Below, one piece after another: positions 45,147-55,638 of a stretch of DNA of 64,000 nucleotides. The stretch comes from Eutreptiella sp. 'Long Island Sound 2002'. Its lineage: Eukaryota; Euglenozoa; Euglenophyceae; Eutreptiales; Eutreptiaceae. Numbering within the stretch: position 1 is the stretch's first letter; each line of letters begins with the position of its first letter. Location: positions 37,874,238 to 37,938,237 of the forward strand of contig OZ038384.1 of the NCBI GenBank assembly GCA_964036045.1, written 5' to 3'. Made by a program: the position numbers and the translations under genes. Below the pieces are notes generated by a model. It saw only the letters and a program-made list of their open reading frames with translations. It searched no databases and had not been told where the DNA came from.

Positions 45147-47503
45147 TGAAGCCGGTTCGGACCCCCGTGGCCATCTTTGGGTCACTTGGGGTGTGTATCT
45201 ATGTGCCGGCAAGCCGCCATTGGCTGATATCATACTCTCCCATCCACCTGACCTAACCTGATGTGATAGTGTGATAGGTTTGGCCATTCCGGCTATGAGC
45301 GGCGATATTCAGTAACGAGGCGCCGCCAGCGGAGATTTATATATCAGAATATCAGGAATCAACAGGGTTTTATTATCATAATGTTTCCGTAATTTTTCAG
45401 CCTTTCGTTCTGATGGTCAATGTATCGGCGACTGTCAGTTGGCTCGCGATTTTGCGTTAACCGATTGGTTAACTGTTATTTCCAGATATTTTGGCAGAAA
45501 CCCCGATGAAGGGTCAGATTTCATCAGTAAAGGGTTTGTTGCTTCCGCAATTTTCTAAATATGCACTCGAAATTTTATTCTGAATTTTTCGCGATGTCGA
45601 AATCGGATTTTGGACTTCGACATCGCCGCACTTGATTTGGTCTTCTTCGAGTGGTTATACTCTATTCCGTATGCCCGAATCAGGTTTCCCTTATACTTGC
45701 CACCCATTTGACTTGGAGATATAAGGGAAACAAAAGTGAATCGTGGGACCACTTTGAATGGCCATATCTACGCGCGAGTGTGAGGAAAGAGAATAAGGAA
45801 GGTTGGGTTGCAAGCGCCTTAGTCTCTACTTGATCCAGTAAGCATCAAACGCCTTTGGTGCGTACACATGCCCGGTATAGCAAGGAATAAGGGTCAAGAG
45901 GGTAGAAAGTGATATATAACTCTTGGACCGTGCGACCGAATATTTTATTGCGACTTTCGAGTGTACCGCATGAGTGTTGGGGTTGCATAGATCCTTTTCT
46001 TTGGGTTCCCACGTATTTTTAACGTGAAGTTATGTCCATGGAGGGGCATGGCATACCATGGTGGGAGCCACTTTTGAGGGTATGTGTTATATGCATGGTA
46101 TGTGCTTCGATAGGCTCACGCCCATGTTATATATCTTCGAGTGGCCGAAGAGATGGGGAGCCACACGTGACAAGGGTCTTGCCCATGCCCCAATTGTGGA
46201 ATTCAAAGCGCTAGACTAAGTCTACCGCATATGTATTGCTCATGGTGTGCTTGGCAGGGAGATCCATGAGTGCACTCCCATTTTCATGGGGCATGTAGAT
46301 ACGAGTGGCGAAGGTATCTCCATGCGCCTGATTGGGGATCCAAGTGGGGGAATTGTTCGTAAATGGTTCCAACCATTTGTATTCTGAACCATGCGCGGAT
46401 ATCATGGGTGAGCATAGAGATATACTATCATGACAACTTTGTATTTGGACATATTTGCATGTTTTTGACCTCATTTTATGCTCATTTTTGTGTTTTATGT
46501 GCTCAACTGGTCGGCTAACAGTAAAGTGCCTAGAGATCTGTGAACTATGGTATGTTGCTTATATGTTGGCATATGCTTCGGTGTTGCACCTCACCATATG
46601 CCGGATTACGTGGTCACTTTGGCTTGGCACACGAGGCCTCACAAAATTAGGTCTCAAATTCATGTGTTGACTTGTGAAGCATGTCATGTACATAACCGGA
46701 AAAGTTTCGGAGCCAATGATGGGATATTCTTGGGCATGGACATTTGGTCTATATCACCCTTGTATATTACCTTCCGGTTTGACAGATGCATGGAGCATTT
46801 GGATATTTGCGGAATGCATTTTTGAGTATATAATTGACTTTTGGGCATAATGGTGTGATGTGCCTGATTTTGCCATGTTGTGAGGTCATCATCATGGGGC
46901 AATCCTCCAAGCCCAATCAGCTCCAAGCCCAACCAAGGTTATGTCAGGGTAGGATATGGTCCTGAGTGCCACTCTAGGCCATGACACGCCACCTCCCCTA
47001 TTGGGCTAGGATTTAGAGGCTTGGGAGTCAACACATTTTTGGGGTTTGTGTAGTGACTTTTTACTCATGGCATTTAGCCATCTTATTGGACTGGGTTCAG
47101 GACATCATGTTGGTGAGTCAAGTGAAAGGTCTTGAGTCCAGGGAATGAGGGGTCTATGGCTGTGACTGCGTACGTTTCCATCTTTCCCCAACTTTGCTTT
47201 ATTTGTGTTCATATGCCAATTTCAGGGCTTTCCTCTTTGGTGCAATTCTTGTACATGCCCGCCATCGTGAGACCATCGATGTGCTGAACGAAAGCCGCCA
47301 TTTGGATCAGATTGTGGATTGGGTTATTGCTGCATTTGTGGGATCTGGTTGCTGTTCAGGGTTGAAGGAGGATAGCATTTTCTATATTTTTGGATTTGGA
47401 ACCCTGGATTTTGATAAATGCAATCGTTAATCAGGAGCAAGTCAGCAGGGGTTACAGGCGGAAGGGGCACAACGGGGGCCCGTCCTGGTAGGGACTTTCT
47501 TTA
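45147..47503 (+). repeat. 3' LTR of family B
   Basis: 2,357 bp, begins TGAAGCCGG and ends CTTTCTTTA. Nearly identical to 34,333-36,739. The gag start ATG is present here too (47,418), followed by an open frame to the LTR end where it meets TAG. Confidence 0.9.
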
Positions 47504-47509
47504 GTGGAG

Positions 47510-47650
47510 GATGGGCAGTATGTGTTTTGTGCTGTGCTTTCGCCCCGCCCCCCCTTCCTTCCTCTGCATTACATTTTGGTAAGTTCGAGGAGGCTCTGCT
47601 TCAGCACAGCACAATCCCCATACTGAGCCCAGACAGCAGATGCTGCAAAA
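47510..47650. repeat. DIRS internal complementary region
   Basis: Read on the - strand it joins, in one stretch, the outer end of the right inverted repeat (CTCAGTATGGGG...GTGCTGTGCTGAAGC-GAGCCTCCT) and the outer end of the left one (CGAACTTACCAAAATG... through AGCACAGCACAA). This is the head-to-tail joint expected of a DIRS circle and is the element's template for completing its ends. It also fixes the element's outer edges at 33,812 and 52,005. Confidence 0.8.
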
Positions 47651-47692
47651 AAGAATGCAATAAGACTTACTTTAAATCCCACAGTAAACTTC

Positions 47693-48586
47693 TTATTCCA
47701 ATAACAGAACCTCCGAGTCGACAGACACTTCTGGCACCAGCGACTGCGCCACATTAGACATCGCCCGCATTCTGTTATAGAAGCGCCTGAAGATATCGTA
47801 ACTTCTCCAAACTCCCAGTTCACAGACAACGTGTGGATCAACTCCCAATAAAATGAGCGCTGTAGCTGCTGAACCTCTTGTGCTGTGAGCAGTAAACTCA
47901 TGCAGCCCCATGCTTCGCAGAAACGTCGTTGTCAATGAATTGATAGTACTCGCCAGAATGGGCCTTCGAGGAGGATTCAAAGACACGAAGAGTGCAGGCC
48001 CTTCGTAAGAAGTGGTCATGTCCAGGTATACGCTCAACCAGTAGATAGGACAGAATGCAACATTAGACATCGCGTGGATGGGACATGGCTCATGCACTGG
48101 ACGCCCTTTACGCCTGCTCATCACAAACCAAACCTTGTCGTGTTTAATGATATCTGTGCGCTTTGTGCGTTCCAGATCAATTCCACGAAAGAGCGCGAAG
48201 AAGCGAAATACCAGAATGAGACGTAAACGAACTTGAGACTCCGTCCGTGCCTCCTGGTATGGCAGCTGCTGCAGTAGCTTCGGCACATCGTAATACACCA
48301 CGTAGCGTGGAACTGAGTAGTTCCATTTGTTCTTGAGCCCTTTCAAAATAGATTCGAATCATAACGCGGTAGTTCCAGAAAACAACAGCAAAGCCGCATA
48401 TGCACAACGTGCCTCCGCCACTGATCCCTTCTCAGCGAATTGAATCAACCAGTACGCCAACGAAGTAATTGGAGTGGTGTCCAAGTCCCTAATGGAGGTG
48501 AAGGAACGCTTCGTGTAAACCATCTGCTGAAATTTGATCCAAGCTCTATTGTATCGCTTGAAGGTGTGATCCCCCAAGGCTTTCAA
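47693..48586 (-). pseudogene. DIRS tyrosine recombinase, one internal stop
   Basis: Two pieces in the same frame: residues from 48,586 (KALGDHTFKRYNRAWIKFQQ, the N-terminal core-binding part) and 48,346-47,693 (catalytic part), separated by a single TGA at 48,359-48,361 that could be a former CGA. Catalytic residues are all visible: Arg in FALFRGIDLERT, H-S-T-R in EFTAHSTRGSAAT and Tyr in IFRRFYNR. Such recombinases insert the circular cDNA through a covalent Tyr-DNA link. The start overlaps the end of the upstream frame at 48,583, and the first codon is TTG, so the protein may be made by reinitiation or from a longer frame. Confidence 0.8.
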
Positions 48587-50499
48587 GTGCGTCTAGATTT
48601 CTTCTTCGGTGGTTCCTTTGAGTCTGAGGTAGTCTTGCAAAGCCATCCGCAAATCATAGGTTGACACGCTTTGACCGCCACTCCGTCTGGAAGCTGATAG
48701 GTCGCTTGATAAATTGTGATTAGCATCTGAGTCATTGATTGGAACTTGTGCCACCACGGCTTCAATGGATGATACGGGACCACCAACAGAACCTCGTAAT
48801 GCGTAGCTTCCTCTAGGAAAGATAGCATCTTGGGACTTAGATGCCACGGCGGATTGCAGAAACCCGGAGACACCTTGTGTGTTTGTTGGGTGAAAATGTC
48901 CACCCTGAACGCCCCTGGTTGAGGGTATTCTGAAATCAATTTTGGGCATTGCCTGTTCACCGCACTTGCCATCCAATCTGTTCCCGAACGCATCCACGAA
49001 AATTTCTTCCAAATGACTTCCATGCTGCGTGGGTCCAGAGATGCCTCTGTCAATGTGATTTGTTGACAGCTCCACACGTCCGCCGGATTTAATTTGCTGG
49101 GCACGTAGTGTGGAATGATGAACACGTTCATCTGACGGCGGTATTCCGATACCTCTTGCATGAGATTGTCTCATCTCCAAATGCGACCTCCCCACTTCTT
49201 CAGGTAGTGGAGGAACACCATATTGTCCACGTGGAGATGGAGTTCGGTGTCTCGCAAGAGGTACGCTTTGATCGCATTGACTCCTGCCCTGAATTCCTTC
49301 AAGTCTATGTGACCCTGTGTCGTGCTTTACCAGCCGAATGTAGCCATCTGATTCTGCATGGTGGCGCCCCAACCGTAATCGGACGCATCTGTCCACATGT
49401 GTGTGTTCTCCAAATCGACGGTGAACTGACGACCTCTCCACTGATGTAGTTCCTCCATGACCAACTCCAGCTAAATAGTTACCTGTTCCGGAAGACTTGC
49501 TTGTGTCTCCCATCCCCTTCTGCTGAGTACCGCAACGTGTTGTGCCAGGGCGTCGGTGTACAGCCTCATCTGTGGAGCTGCGAAAAGCAACGCCCGAAGT
49601 CGACCCAGAACCGACGAGCACCTCCTGCAGGTTGGTGTTTCTGCTTCCATTAATCGATGCACATCTTGGAGTAGAGACTTGAGCTTGTGTGGTGGTATGC
49701 GTACTGACACGTCTTGCAGGTCCAGTAAGAAACCCAAAAAGACCAAGACGCGTGTTGGCGTCAAGACGGACTTGGCGATGTGGATCTGTACCCCGAGCCT
49801 ACACAGAAGATCGGCCAGCCATTGGGTATGCAACGCACAGTTTTCTATCGTTGGAGCAATAATCAGGAAATTGTCTAAAAAAACGGAAAGTAAAACACCT
49901 TTTCTCTGCAAGTGGCTCACCACTGGGAGCATCATTCTTTGCCATTCCCTTGGAGCAATGTTCAAACCGAAAGGTAAGCAGTCCCACCTGAAAACACGGC
50001 CTCGGTGTCTGAAAGCCAGCCAAGGCGCATCACATTTCGTGATCGGCATATGAAAAAAGGCGGACTTCAAATCCAGTTTGCAAGCGTAGTGCCCCTTCTT
50101 TAAGTACGGTAAAATTTCACGAAGCGTTCGTGAAGAAAAATACGTAACATGTATGAAACGATTGAACGGTTTCAAATCTGTGCACGGTCGTGACGACCCC
50201 TGGGGGTTCTCTGGGTCCGGCTTTTTCTCAACCAAGAAAGAAGAGGTGACACATTTCGCGTCTTCAGGTTCAATTTCGCTGACATGACCAGCCAGAATAA
50301 ATTTGTCTATCTCCCGCTGCAAGACTGCATCGTCATCTAGATCGTCACGTGCGTAAGGCGACAGCGAAAAAGGTCTGTAGTTGTCATCCAGATGTAACGG
50401 GTCAAAACCAGGGATCCAATCAAATTGTAGCCCATTGCGAGCTATGCAGGCAACATACGAGTCTCCAAGAGCTTCCCACTCGCGCCATGCCGCCTGCAC
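48583..50499 (-). pseudogene. DIRS reverse transcriptase, RNase H and methyltransferase-like domain
   Basis: One frame on the - strand with three stops: TAG near 49,472, TAA near 49,336 and TGA near 49,170. RT (50,499-49,600): SRPCTDLKPFNRFI, CKLDLKSAFFHMPI, WDCLPFGLNIAPREWQRMM and SVFLDNFLIIAP. The last is the Y/F-x-D-D box with the second Asp changed to Asn (GAC AAT), which should abolish polymerisation. RNase H: HMWTDASDYGWGA, IDLKEFRAG, LHLHVDN and VPSKLNPADVWS. Methyltransferase-like: DIFTQQTHKVSPGFCNPPW and VLLVVPYHPLKPWW, with an N-P-P-W core typical of DNA adenine methylases. It ends SRRT at 48,583. Confidence 0.8.
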
Positions 50500-50579
50500 A
50501 CGCTAGTGTGGTGGGACGGAAGTGTCCACACCACATAGCACCACGTGCGACATAAGTAGCTCGTTGACGGATGTCATTT

Positions 50580-51512
50580 TTTTGCAACACGCTCCGTGTG
50601 GAAGGGTCTATCGAAGCCTTTACCCTTTCCTTTACCTTTGCCCTTGCCCTTTTCAAGCCGAAACGTGTGACCTTTGCCGAAACGACTTCTCGTTTGGTGG
50701 AAAGAAGAGTATGACGATCAGCCGCGCAATCTACTGTTCAAGGTATCTGTGTGTTTCAACAATTTCAGTTCTGTCTCTGCAGACAAGGCTGTTGAACCTG
50801 GTTTATCGACTTCGAGACGCTTATCCACTGCCACACGCCTGGATTGTGTGATCGACAAAGATAGCGCCCCCAATGAAGCGATGGTGTGATGTAATAAATT
50901 CACCGGGTCGATTTCTGGGATAGACTCTGGTTCTTCAGTAACTAGTTGCAGTGTGGTAAGCATACGCAAACACTCGCGCACGTGGTTGTCCCAGCGCACC
51001 TTCTCTGCGTCCAATTCTCGGCGTATTGGAGCGTTGAAAACTGGTGTACGTCAAATTTCCGCGTAATGTGGGACCTCTTTCATGACTTTGTGCCGTTTTG
51101 CAGGGTCCACTAACATGGACGCTTCCGAAAGAAGACGCTTGACGATCGCTGGCGTCGTCTGCGTTTTATCCTGCCACACAAAGGACTGTTCCGCAGACCC
51201 GTGGCGTTTCAGTGCCTCCTCCAACACCGACGAAATCAGGAAGACATCTGCCTTGATCGCCGAGGCCATCGCCCACTTGGATTTCTCAGAGTGCATTAAA
51301 TGTAATGCATTGTGTAACAGAGGCAAGATTTCCTTCGCGACGCATACTGTTTTGTGACCAGTCAATTTGGCGTATGCTTTTGTCGCTTGCCACTCTGATA
51401 ATGTGTTTGCATCCATATCTTCCATTGCATCCAGTACGACTTGCATGTCTGTTATCTGTTGCATCGACTCTGGCAATTTTGTGATGAAATCAATGATGTC
51501 TTGAGCTTCCAT
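50580..51512 (-). pseudogene. DIRS gag-like protein, broken
   Basis: The frame starts MEAQDIIDFITKLPESM at 51,512 and is stopped at 51,051. It continues in the same frame as DAEKVRWDNHVRECLRML (51,014 down to 50,718), is stopped again by TGA, and ends in a (KG)n-rich basic stretch around 50,630 that would bind nucleic acid. The first half is predicted helical and resembles the putative gag of DIRS elements by position only. I see no zinc knuckle. Confidence 0.6.
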
Positions 51513-51597
51513 TGTGGTGAAACTGCAATCTGGAATTTAAAATTGAAATAGCCACTCAAAGAATCAAGTCGCTCAGAGTTATATCAATTCTTGAAGC

Positions 51598-52005
51598 AAA
51601 CCGGTTTTTTGAGCATAGGGAGTCAGTTATTGGCAGTTAGTCAGTGAGCGTGAACTGATTTTGATTTTGTTTCATTTACTCTATGGCAGACATTTAGGCA
51701 AATTGGCCAGTTGCCTTAGTGGTTAAAGGCTTTGCATTGTATTCGAGGGACCTAGGTTCAAAACCCAAAAATGTTGAAAATTCAAGTATTTTTATAAGAG
51801 GCTATACCCCCATATTTTTGAGGGTGCCGGATCCATCGCTGAAGGCTGTTTTCCCTGTTGGTGCCTCAGTGTAGAGATATAGGCAAAACAAAATCAGGGG
51901 ACAAGTGTACCATAAAGGGGAATGTAGAGTACACTTGTTAAGTAAACCAGTAGTTTTGAGTAGTGCTCAGTATGGGGATTGTGCTGTGCTGAAGCCGAGC
52001 CTCCT
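51598..52005. repeat. DIRS terminal inverted repeat, right, with tRNA-like module
   Basis: Inverted partner of 33,864-34,250. On the + strand it holds an A-box-like TTGCCTTAGTGGTTAAAGG (51,711-51,729) and a B-box-like GGTTCAAAACC (51,755-51,765), the spacing of a tRNA gene. The mirrored copy sits in the left repeat. It ends GAGCCTCCT at 52,005. Confidence 0.8.
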
Positions 52006-52781
52006 GAGCGGACATCGCTATGACGGTGGCGACAGGGAGGCAGAATTGGCGGGCAGACTGGTGAAACAGTCTGTTTGGAGTGTCGAGACGGTGACGGAGG
52101 AGTGGTTTTCTGGAAAATTCTATGAAGCCGCCATGAAGTATGATTTAATTTTTGGTGAACCTTGGCTTCACGCTCATCGTGTGTCGCACATGGGACACAG
52201 GACATGCTTCCTCCAAGATCCGTCAGCCAGCGACTCGTCCGAACTGTATTATCTGCACCCAAACACCAAGAGTGTTCGACACTTCAAGGAGCGAAATAAG
52301 CTGCAAATTCAGCAAGATGGAATGGACAACGAATCAAGAGCAATTCCCGGAAGGAAAGGTGCAATCATTGAACTGCAAGAAGTCGAAGTCAGTTTGCTAT
52401 CGCATCGTCCACAAATGGCGGGACATTCTAGTGGACTATTTTGGAAAGAGCCACAATTTTCGTCCTCAAGTTGATGCTTTTGCAAACAAAAAGAATAAGA
52501 GATTTCCGAAGTTCTACGACGATGCCTGGAGTCAGGACTGGTCTGGACCTTTATGGATCAGTCCGCCCTTCGACGGTTTTTCTCGTGTGGTGCAGAAGCT
52601 GAAGCGATCCGGCGCAAAGGCGATTTTAATTGTCCCCGATTGGCCCAAACAAACTTGGTTCAAGGACATGATGGACATTTTGATCGACATTGTCAAATTA
52701 CCTCATAAAGGAGTGTTCGTGGAGCACGTTGGCGTGCTTAGTTTACGGGAATCTGGGAGATTTTTGGCAAGATGCAAGTGA
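52006..52781 (+). pseudogene. Family A protease end and methyltransferase-like domain
   Basis: First GHRYDGGDREAEL to YDLIFGEPWLHAHRV, the second half of a retroviral-type protease (hydrophobic-G-x-P-W-L). After a frame change near 52,380 it reads PQVDAFANKKNKRFPKF, WISPPFDGFSRVVQKL and AILIVPDWPKQTWF, ending at 52,781. The pattern D-x-F-A, a P-P-F core and I-L-I-V-P-x-W-P-x-x-x-W matches the methyltransferase-like domain of the DIRS element at 48.6-49.0 kb. Here it stands before RT, not after RNase H. The core is S-P-P-F where adenine methylases have N/D/S-P-P-Y/F/W, so the catalytic motif is plausible. Confidence 0.6.
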
Positions 52782-53849
52782 GATGGGAACGGAAGAGGTC
52801 ATTTCGAATTCCTCAAGAATGGACGAAATTGAGGTGGATCGAGACGATCGAGAGCGGAATCCAGACACATCGTCACGGAAGGAGGGAAGGACAGTCGGCG
52901 TCCTTCAAGGGAACGCCTCCATTCATTTTAATTCATCCCCATCAGGCAAGACCCAAGTCAAAAATGTCAAGATTTCAATCAAGAATGATGACAAATCTCC
53001 AAGAATCTTGCCTGACTTGACAGGAATGCAGCTCAATTTGTCCGACCATCCCTTCAAGACATTCGTGGACCCCCTTCATTGGTGGGACCCCACTGAGGAG
53101 CGAGCTCAGGTGAGCTTCATTCGCCAACGATGCGACGAAGAAGTTTGGAATGCAGTGGCCAAGCAAATGAGACCACGACCATCAATTTGCAAATTGGTCG
53201 ACATGATGTCGGGGATTAAATGTGGGAATCGGGTCGATGGAGACAAGATATCTGCAAGAAGGGACGCAGTCTTCGAAGATTATAAAGATGACGTGCTGAG
53301 TCAGAAGTTGTGGAAAAACCCCTCAATTCGATGTGAAAATGGGGAAGCCAAGATTGAGATAATCCAAGGCTCAAAGGTTCACAAGCAACGTCCATTCTAC
53401 CTTCACGGCACCAAAGCAGATGCCCTGCGAAAGATTTTTGAGTGCAATCTCCATGAGTTCGGTTGGCTGGGGGCTGAGTGGTGTTCAGCACCATTTACTG
53501 TGCCAAAACCCCCACCTGCTGACCAATCCAGCATAGATGAATGGCGTCTAGCAGTGGATTAGAGAGCCCTGAATGTCGCCTAAGTACCTGACACACATCC
53601 TCTGCCCTTAATCGAGGAGGAGATCGCCAAGAGGGCAAAAGGCAAGCTCTTCACTGTGCTGAATTTGCGCCATGGCTTTCATCAGATGCCCATTCGAGAA
53701 GAGGACAGGCATTTGACGGCAATGTGCACGCCCTCTGGCACTGTCCAGTGGACTGTAATGCCGATGGGTCTGAAGAATGCGCCGTCGATGTTGCAGAGGA
53801 TGATGGAGACTATTTTATTTCAGAAACACAAGGCTCTGGGTTTACAAGA
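52782..53849 (+). pseudogene. Family A reverse transcriptase, truncated
   Basis: In the frame from 52,690 a linker leads to the RT N-terminus: AEWCSAPFTVPKPPPADQ and EWRLAVD, then TAG at 53,560-53,562, RALNVA, a TAA, and THPLPLIEEEIAKRA. From 53,656 it reads LFTVLNLRHGFHQMPIREED and MGLKNAPSMLQRMM. The domain stops at 53,849, before the Y-x-D-D box, so the catalytic site is absent. RNase H and integrase are also absent. Confidence 0.8.
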
Positions 53850-54225
53850 CTTAGGCGGCTCAAGTTGCATGTTCAAAATCACACCAAATGCACCCAATTT
53901 GGACCTTGCAAAAAATAGTTTTTCACAGCCTCTGTTTTTTGAAAACAGAATATGAGTCCAAAGAAAGCATCTTTCTTACCATTTGTGCCATTTTGTGCCT
54001 TTTTTCGGACAGCCGAAAACAAAAAGAAAACTATAAAAAAATAAATAAATCTTATGATTTCAGTGAAAAATGATGTGCCTTTAGCGGAAATTGGCAAATA
54101 AATACATTTTGTGTTCCCCTTGTTTTTTGGATGAACATGGTCTGCAGAAAAAATGATTGTAACATCATTTTGTGGTCTTCATGTTCATTGCATACCTGGA
54201 AAAATGATTTATTGATCGAATTCTA

Positions 54226-54243
54226 TGCGCGAGGCCTCGCGCA
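54226..54243. repeat. Perfect palindrome TGCGCGAGGCCTCGCGCA
   Basis: 18 bp, fully self-complementary, in AT-rich surroundings. Near copies: 54,331-54,350 (one mismatch), 54,518-54,537 (one mismatch) and the centre of 55,315-55,370. Confidence 0.9.
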
Positions 54244-54330
54244 ATCAAGACCAAGGATCATTAAAACAGAATCATGGCGGATTAAATATCAACGCAAAAC
54301 ATATGCAACATGTGGTTCAAGGGCTGCCCC

Positions 54331-54350
54331 ATGCACGAGGCCTCGCGCAT
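54331..54350. repeat. Palindrome copy 2 (ATGCACGAGGCCTCGCGCAT)
   Basis: 20 bp with one mismatched pair. Same GAGGCCTC core. Confidence 0.85.
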
Positions 54351-54517
54351 AACTTACTAAACCAAAAACCTCACCCGATTCATTTTCCTTTGGAAAGACG
54401 GCTTCAGGGTCGAGTGGTCTTACTACCCACCCCACGGTTTGATTTTTGATTTGCACTGCCTGAAAAATAAGGTATAGGTTGTGACTTTCAGGTGCTGGGA
54501 CTGCATTGCAGTCCTCA

Positions 54518-54537
54518 TTGCGCCAGGCCTCGCGCAA
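54518..54537. repeat. Palindrome copy 3 (TTGCGCCAGGCCTCGCGCAA)
   Basis: 20 bp with one mismatched pair (C opposite C in the GCGCC/TCGCGC arms). Confidence 0.85.
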
Positions 54538-55314
54538 AAAAAAGGCCTAGAAAATATATTCCTTGTACCATTGTGATGGGTTCTCATCTGATAGCGCTTG
54601 TGGGAAACCCTCACTTAAGCAACGAGTATCTAAATTGTCGTTGAGTCATCGAAATTTACCAGAATCTTGCCCCCCCCGGAGGCGGAAAAACTCTTTTTGG
54701 GCTTGGTCAGCCCCTGCGCCTGGCAGACTGCTTCCCCCAGGGCACCTTCTCCCTCCGGGTATCGAACACCATCTTGATAATTGGTGTCGTTTGCACTACA
54801 TTGCATTTTACTTTCCAAAAAATCAGTTTTTTTGGCCCAAACAAACGCTCAAAAAAGTGCCACGCATGGCAAATTCATATTCTCCTTGCACATTTTACTT
54901 TGGTCTATAGTCAACAACGGAAAGATCAGTTTTTCTTCCGCCAAAGCTACAAGGGGGGTCCCTGTCCAGCTCAGGGTCATCTGTTGAGTGGACATGCTTC
55001 ATGTGTTACCAGTGATACTCTTTTTTTTGCTTGACACTCCCCATAACTTGTGGCACGTGTGCATCATGAGCAATGCTGAAGGATGCACCCTGTGCAACAC
55101 CTCCAACGTATGTGCTCCTTTTGTTAGGAATGCAACAACATTAGAAATGATTTCCTGAGTCCTCAATTAGATTTGCAAGGCTTGTTTAGAGCGCTGAATG
55201 TCCCCCCGCGTAAACATATTGTACAATGTGATCAAGTCAAGGGTGCCTGTAATGTCACTCCAGTGTAGGCGCCCGCTTGATTCCTCAATTCTACCATCAT
55301 TTCCTGACTTTGGA

Positions 55315-55370
55315 GGGGCAATGGACTGCTCTTTGCGCGAGGTCTCGCGCAAGGAACAGTCCATTGCCCC
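55315..55370. repeat. Long hairpin, 27-bp arms, palindrome copy 4 at its tip
   Basis: Arms GGGGCAATGGACTG... and ...CAGTCCATTGCCCC pair over 27 bp with two mismatches around the centre GCGCGAGGTCTCGCGC. The loop is essentially zero to two bases. Confidence 0.9.
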
Positions 55371-55562
55371 CAAAAAAAGCTCTCTTTCGACCCATCAGGA
55401 CCAAGAAAAGGCCAAAATTCCTTACATAAGAATTCTTTTGGTGTTTCAAAAACGGCTTGATTTTTTGCAAACCAAAGAATGGTTCTTTTGATATTTTTTG
55501 AGGCCGTGTATTTTGGGCACTTTCTGTCGTTTTGTACCATGCAACTTGAGCCGCCTAAGGAA

Positions 55563-55638
55563 TACGGCAGGATACGGCAGGATACGGCAGATACGGAGGA
55601 TGCGGCAGGATACGGCAGGATACGGCAGGATACGACAG
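55563..55638 (+). repeat. TACGGCAGGA decamer array 1
   Basis: About seven copies, some shortened or changed. It ends TACGACAGGGCCC, where the first Harbinger-type copy begins. Confidence 0.9.

Larger units (their letters stand above)
34333..47503 (+). mobile_element. Complete family B Ty3/gypsy element (chromovirus-like), 13.2 kb
   Basis: Two LTRs (2,407 and 2,357 bp), a primer binding site, gag, protease, RT, RNase H, integrase, a chromodomain and a polypurine tract, flanked by a 4-bp direct repeat GTGG (34,329-34,332 and 47,504-47,507). The LTRs are nearly identical apart from an indel of about 50 bp (left copy longer near 35,020-35,075), so the insertion is fairly recent. The coding part nevertheless carries frame lesions at about 41,717, 41,815 and 44,420. 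Confidence 0.9.
33812..52005 (-). mobile_element. DIRS element (tyrosine-recombinase retrotransposon), ~5.0 kb, interrupted by family B
   Basis: DIRS sequence is 33,812-34,332 plus 47,504-52,005. On the - strand the order is inverted repeat, gag, RT, RNase H, methyltransferase-like domain, tyrosine recombinase, internal complementary region, inverted repeat. This is the standard DIRS layout. Such elements integrate as circles through the recombinase and make no target duplication. The flanks here (family A protease) fit together with no duplicated bases. Confidence 0.85.
52006..53849 (+). mobile_element. Family A Ty3/gypsy, right part (protease end to mid RT)
   Basis: Continues the protease interrupted at 33,811 and is cut off inside RT at 53,849 by the inverted-repeat element. 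Sequence beyond that element (55,560 on) is not family A. Confidence 0.75.
53850..55559. mobile_element. 1.7-kb element with 22-bp perfect inverted ends, no transposase found
   Basis: The ends CTTAGGCGGCTCAAG... (53,850-53,871) and the exact reverse complement (55,538-55,559) bracket 1,710 bp. Similarity continues weakly inside both ends (CCAAAATACACGG-like and CCCAATTTGGACC). No frame longer than about 140 codons and no transposase motif is present, so it would be non-autonomous. No clear target duplication is visible. The right end abuts a TACGGCAGGA array. It holds four related palindromes (listed separately). Confidence 0.7.
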
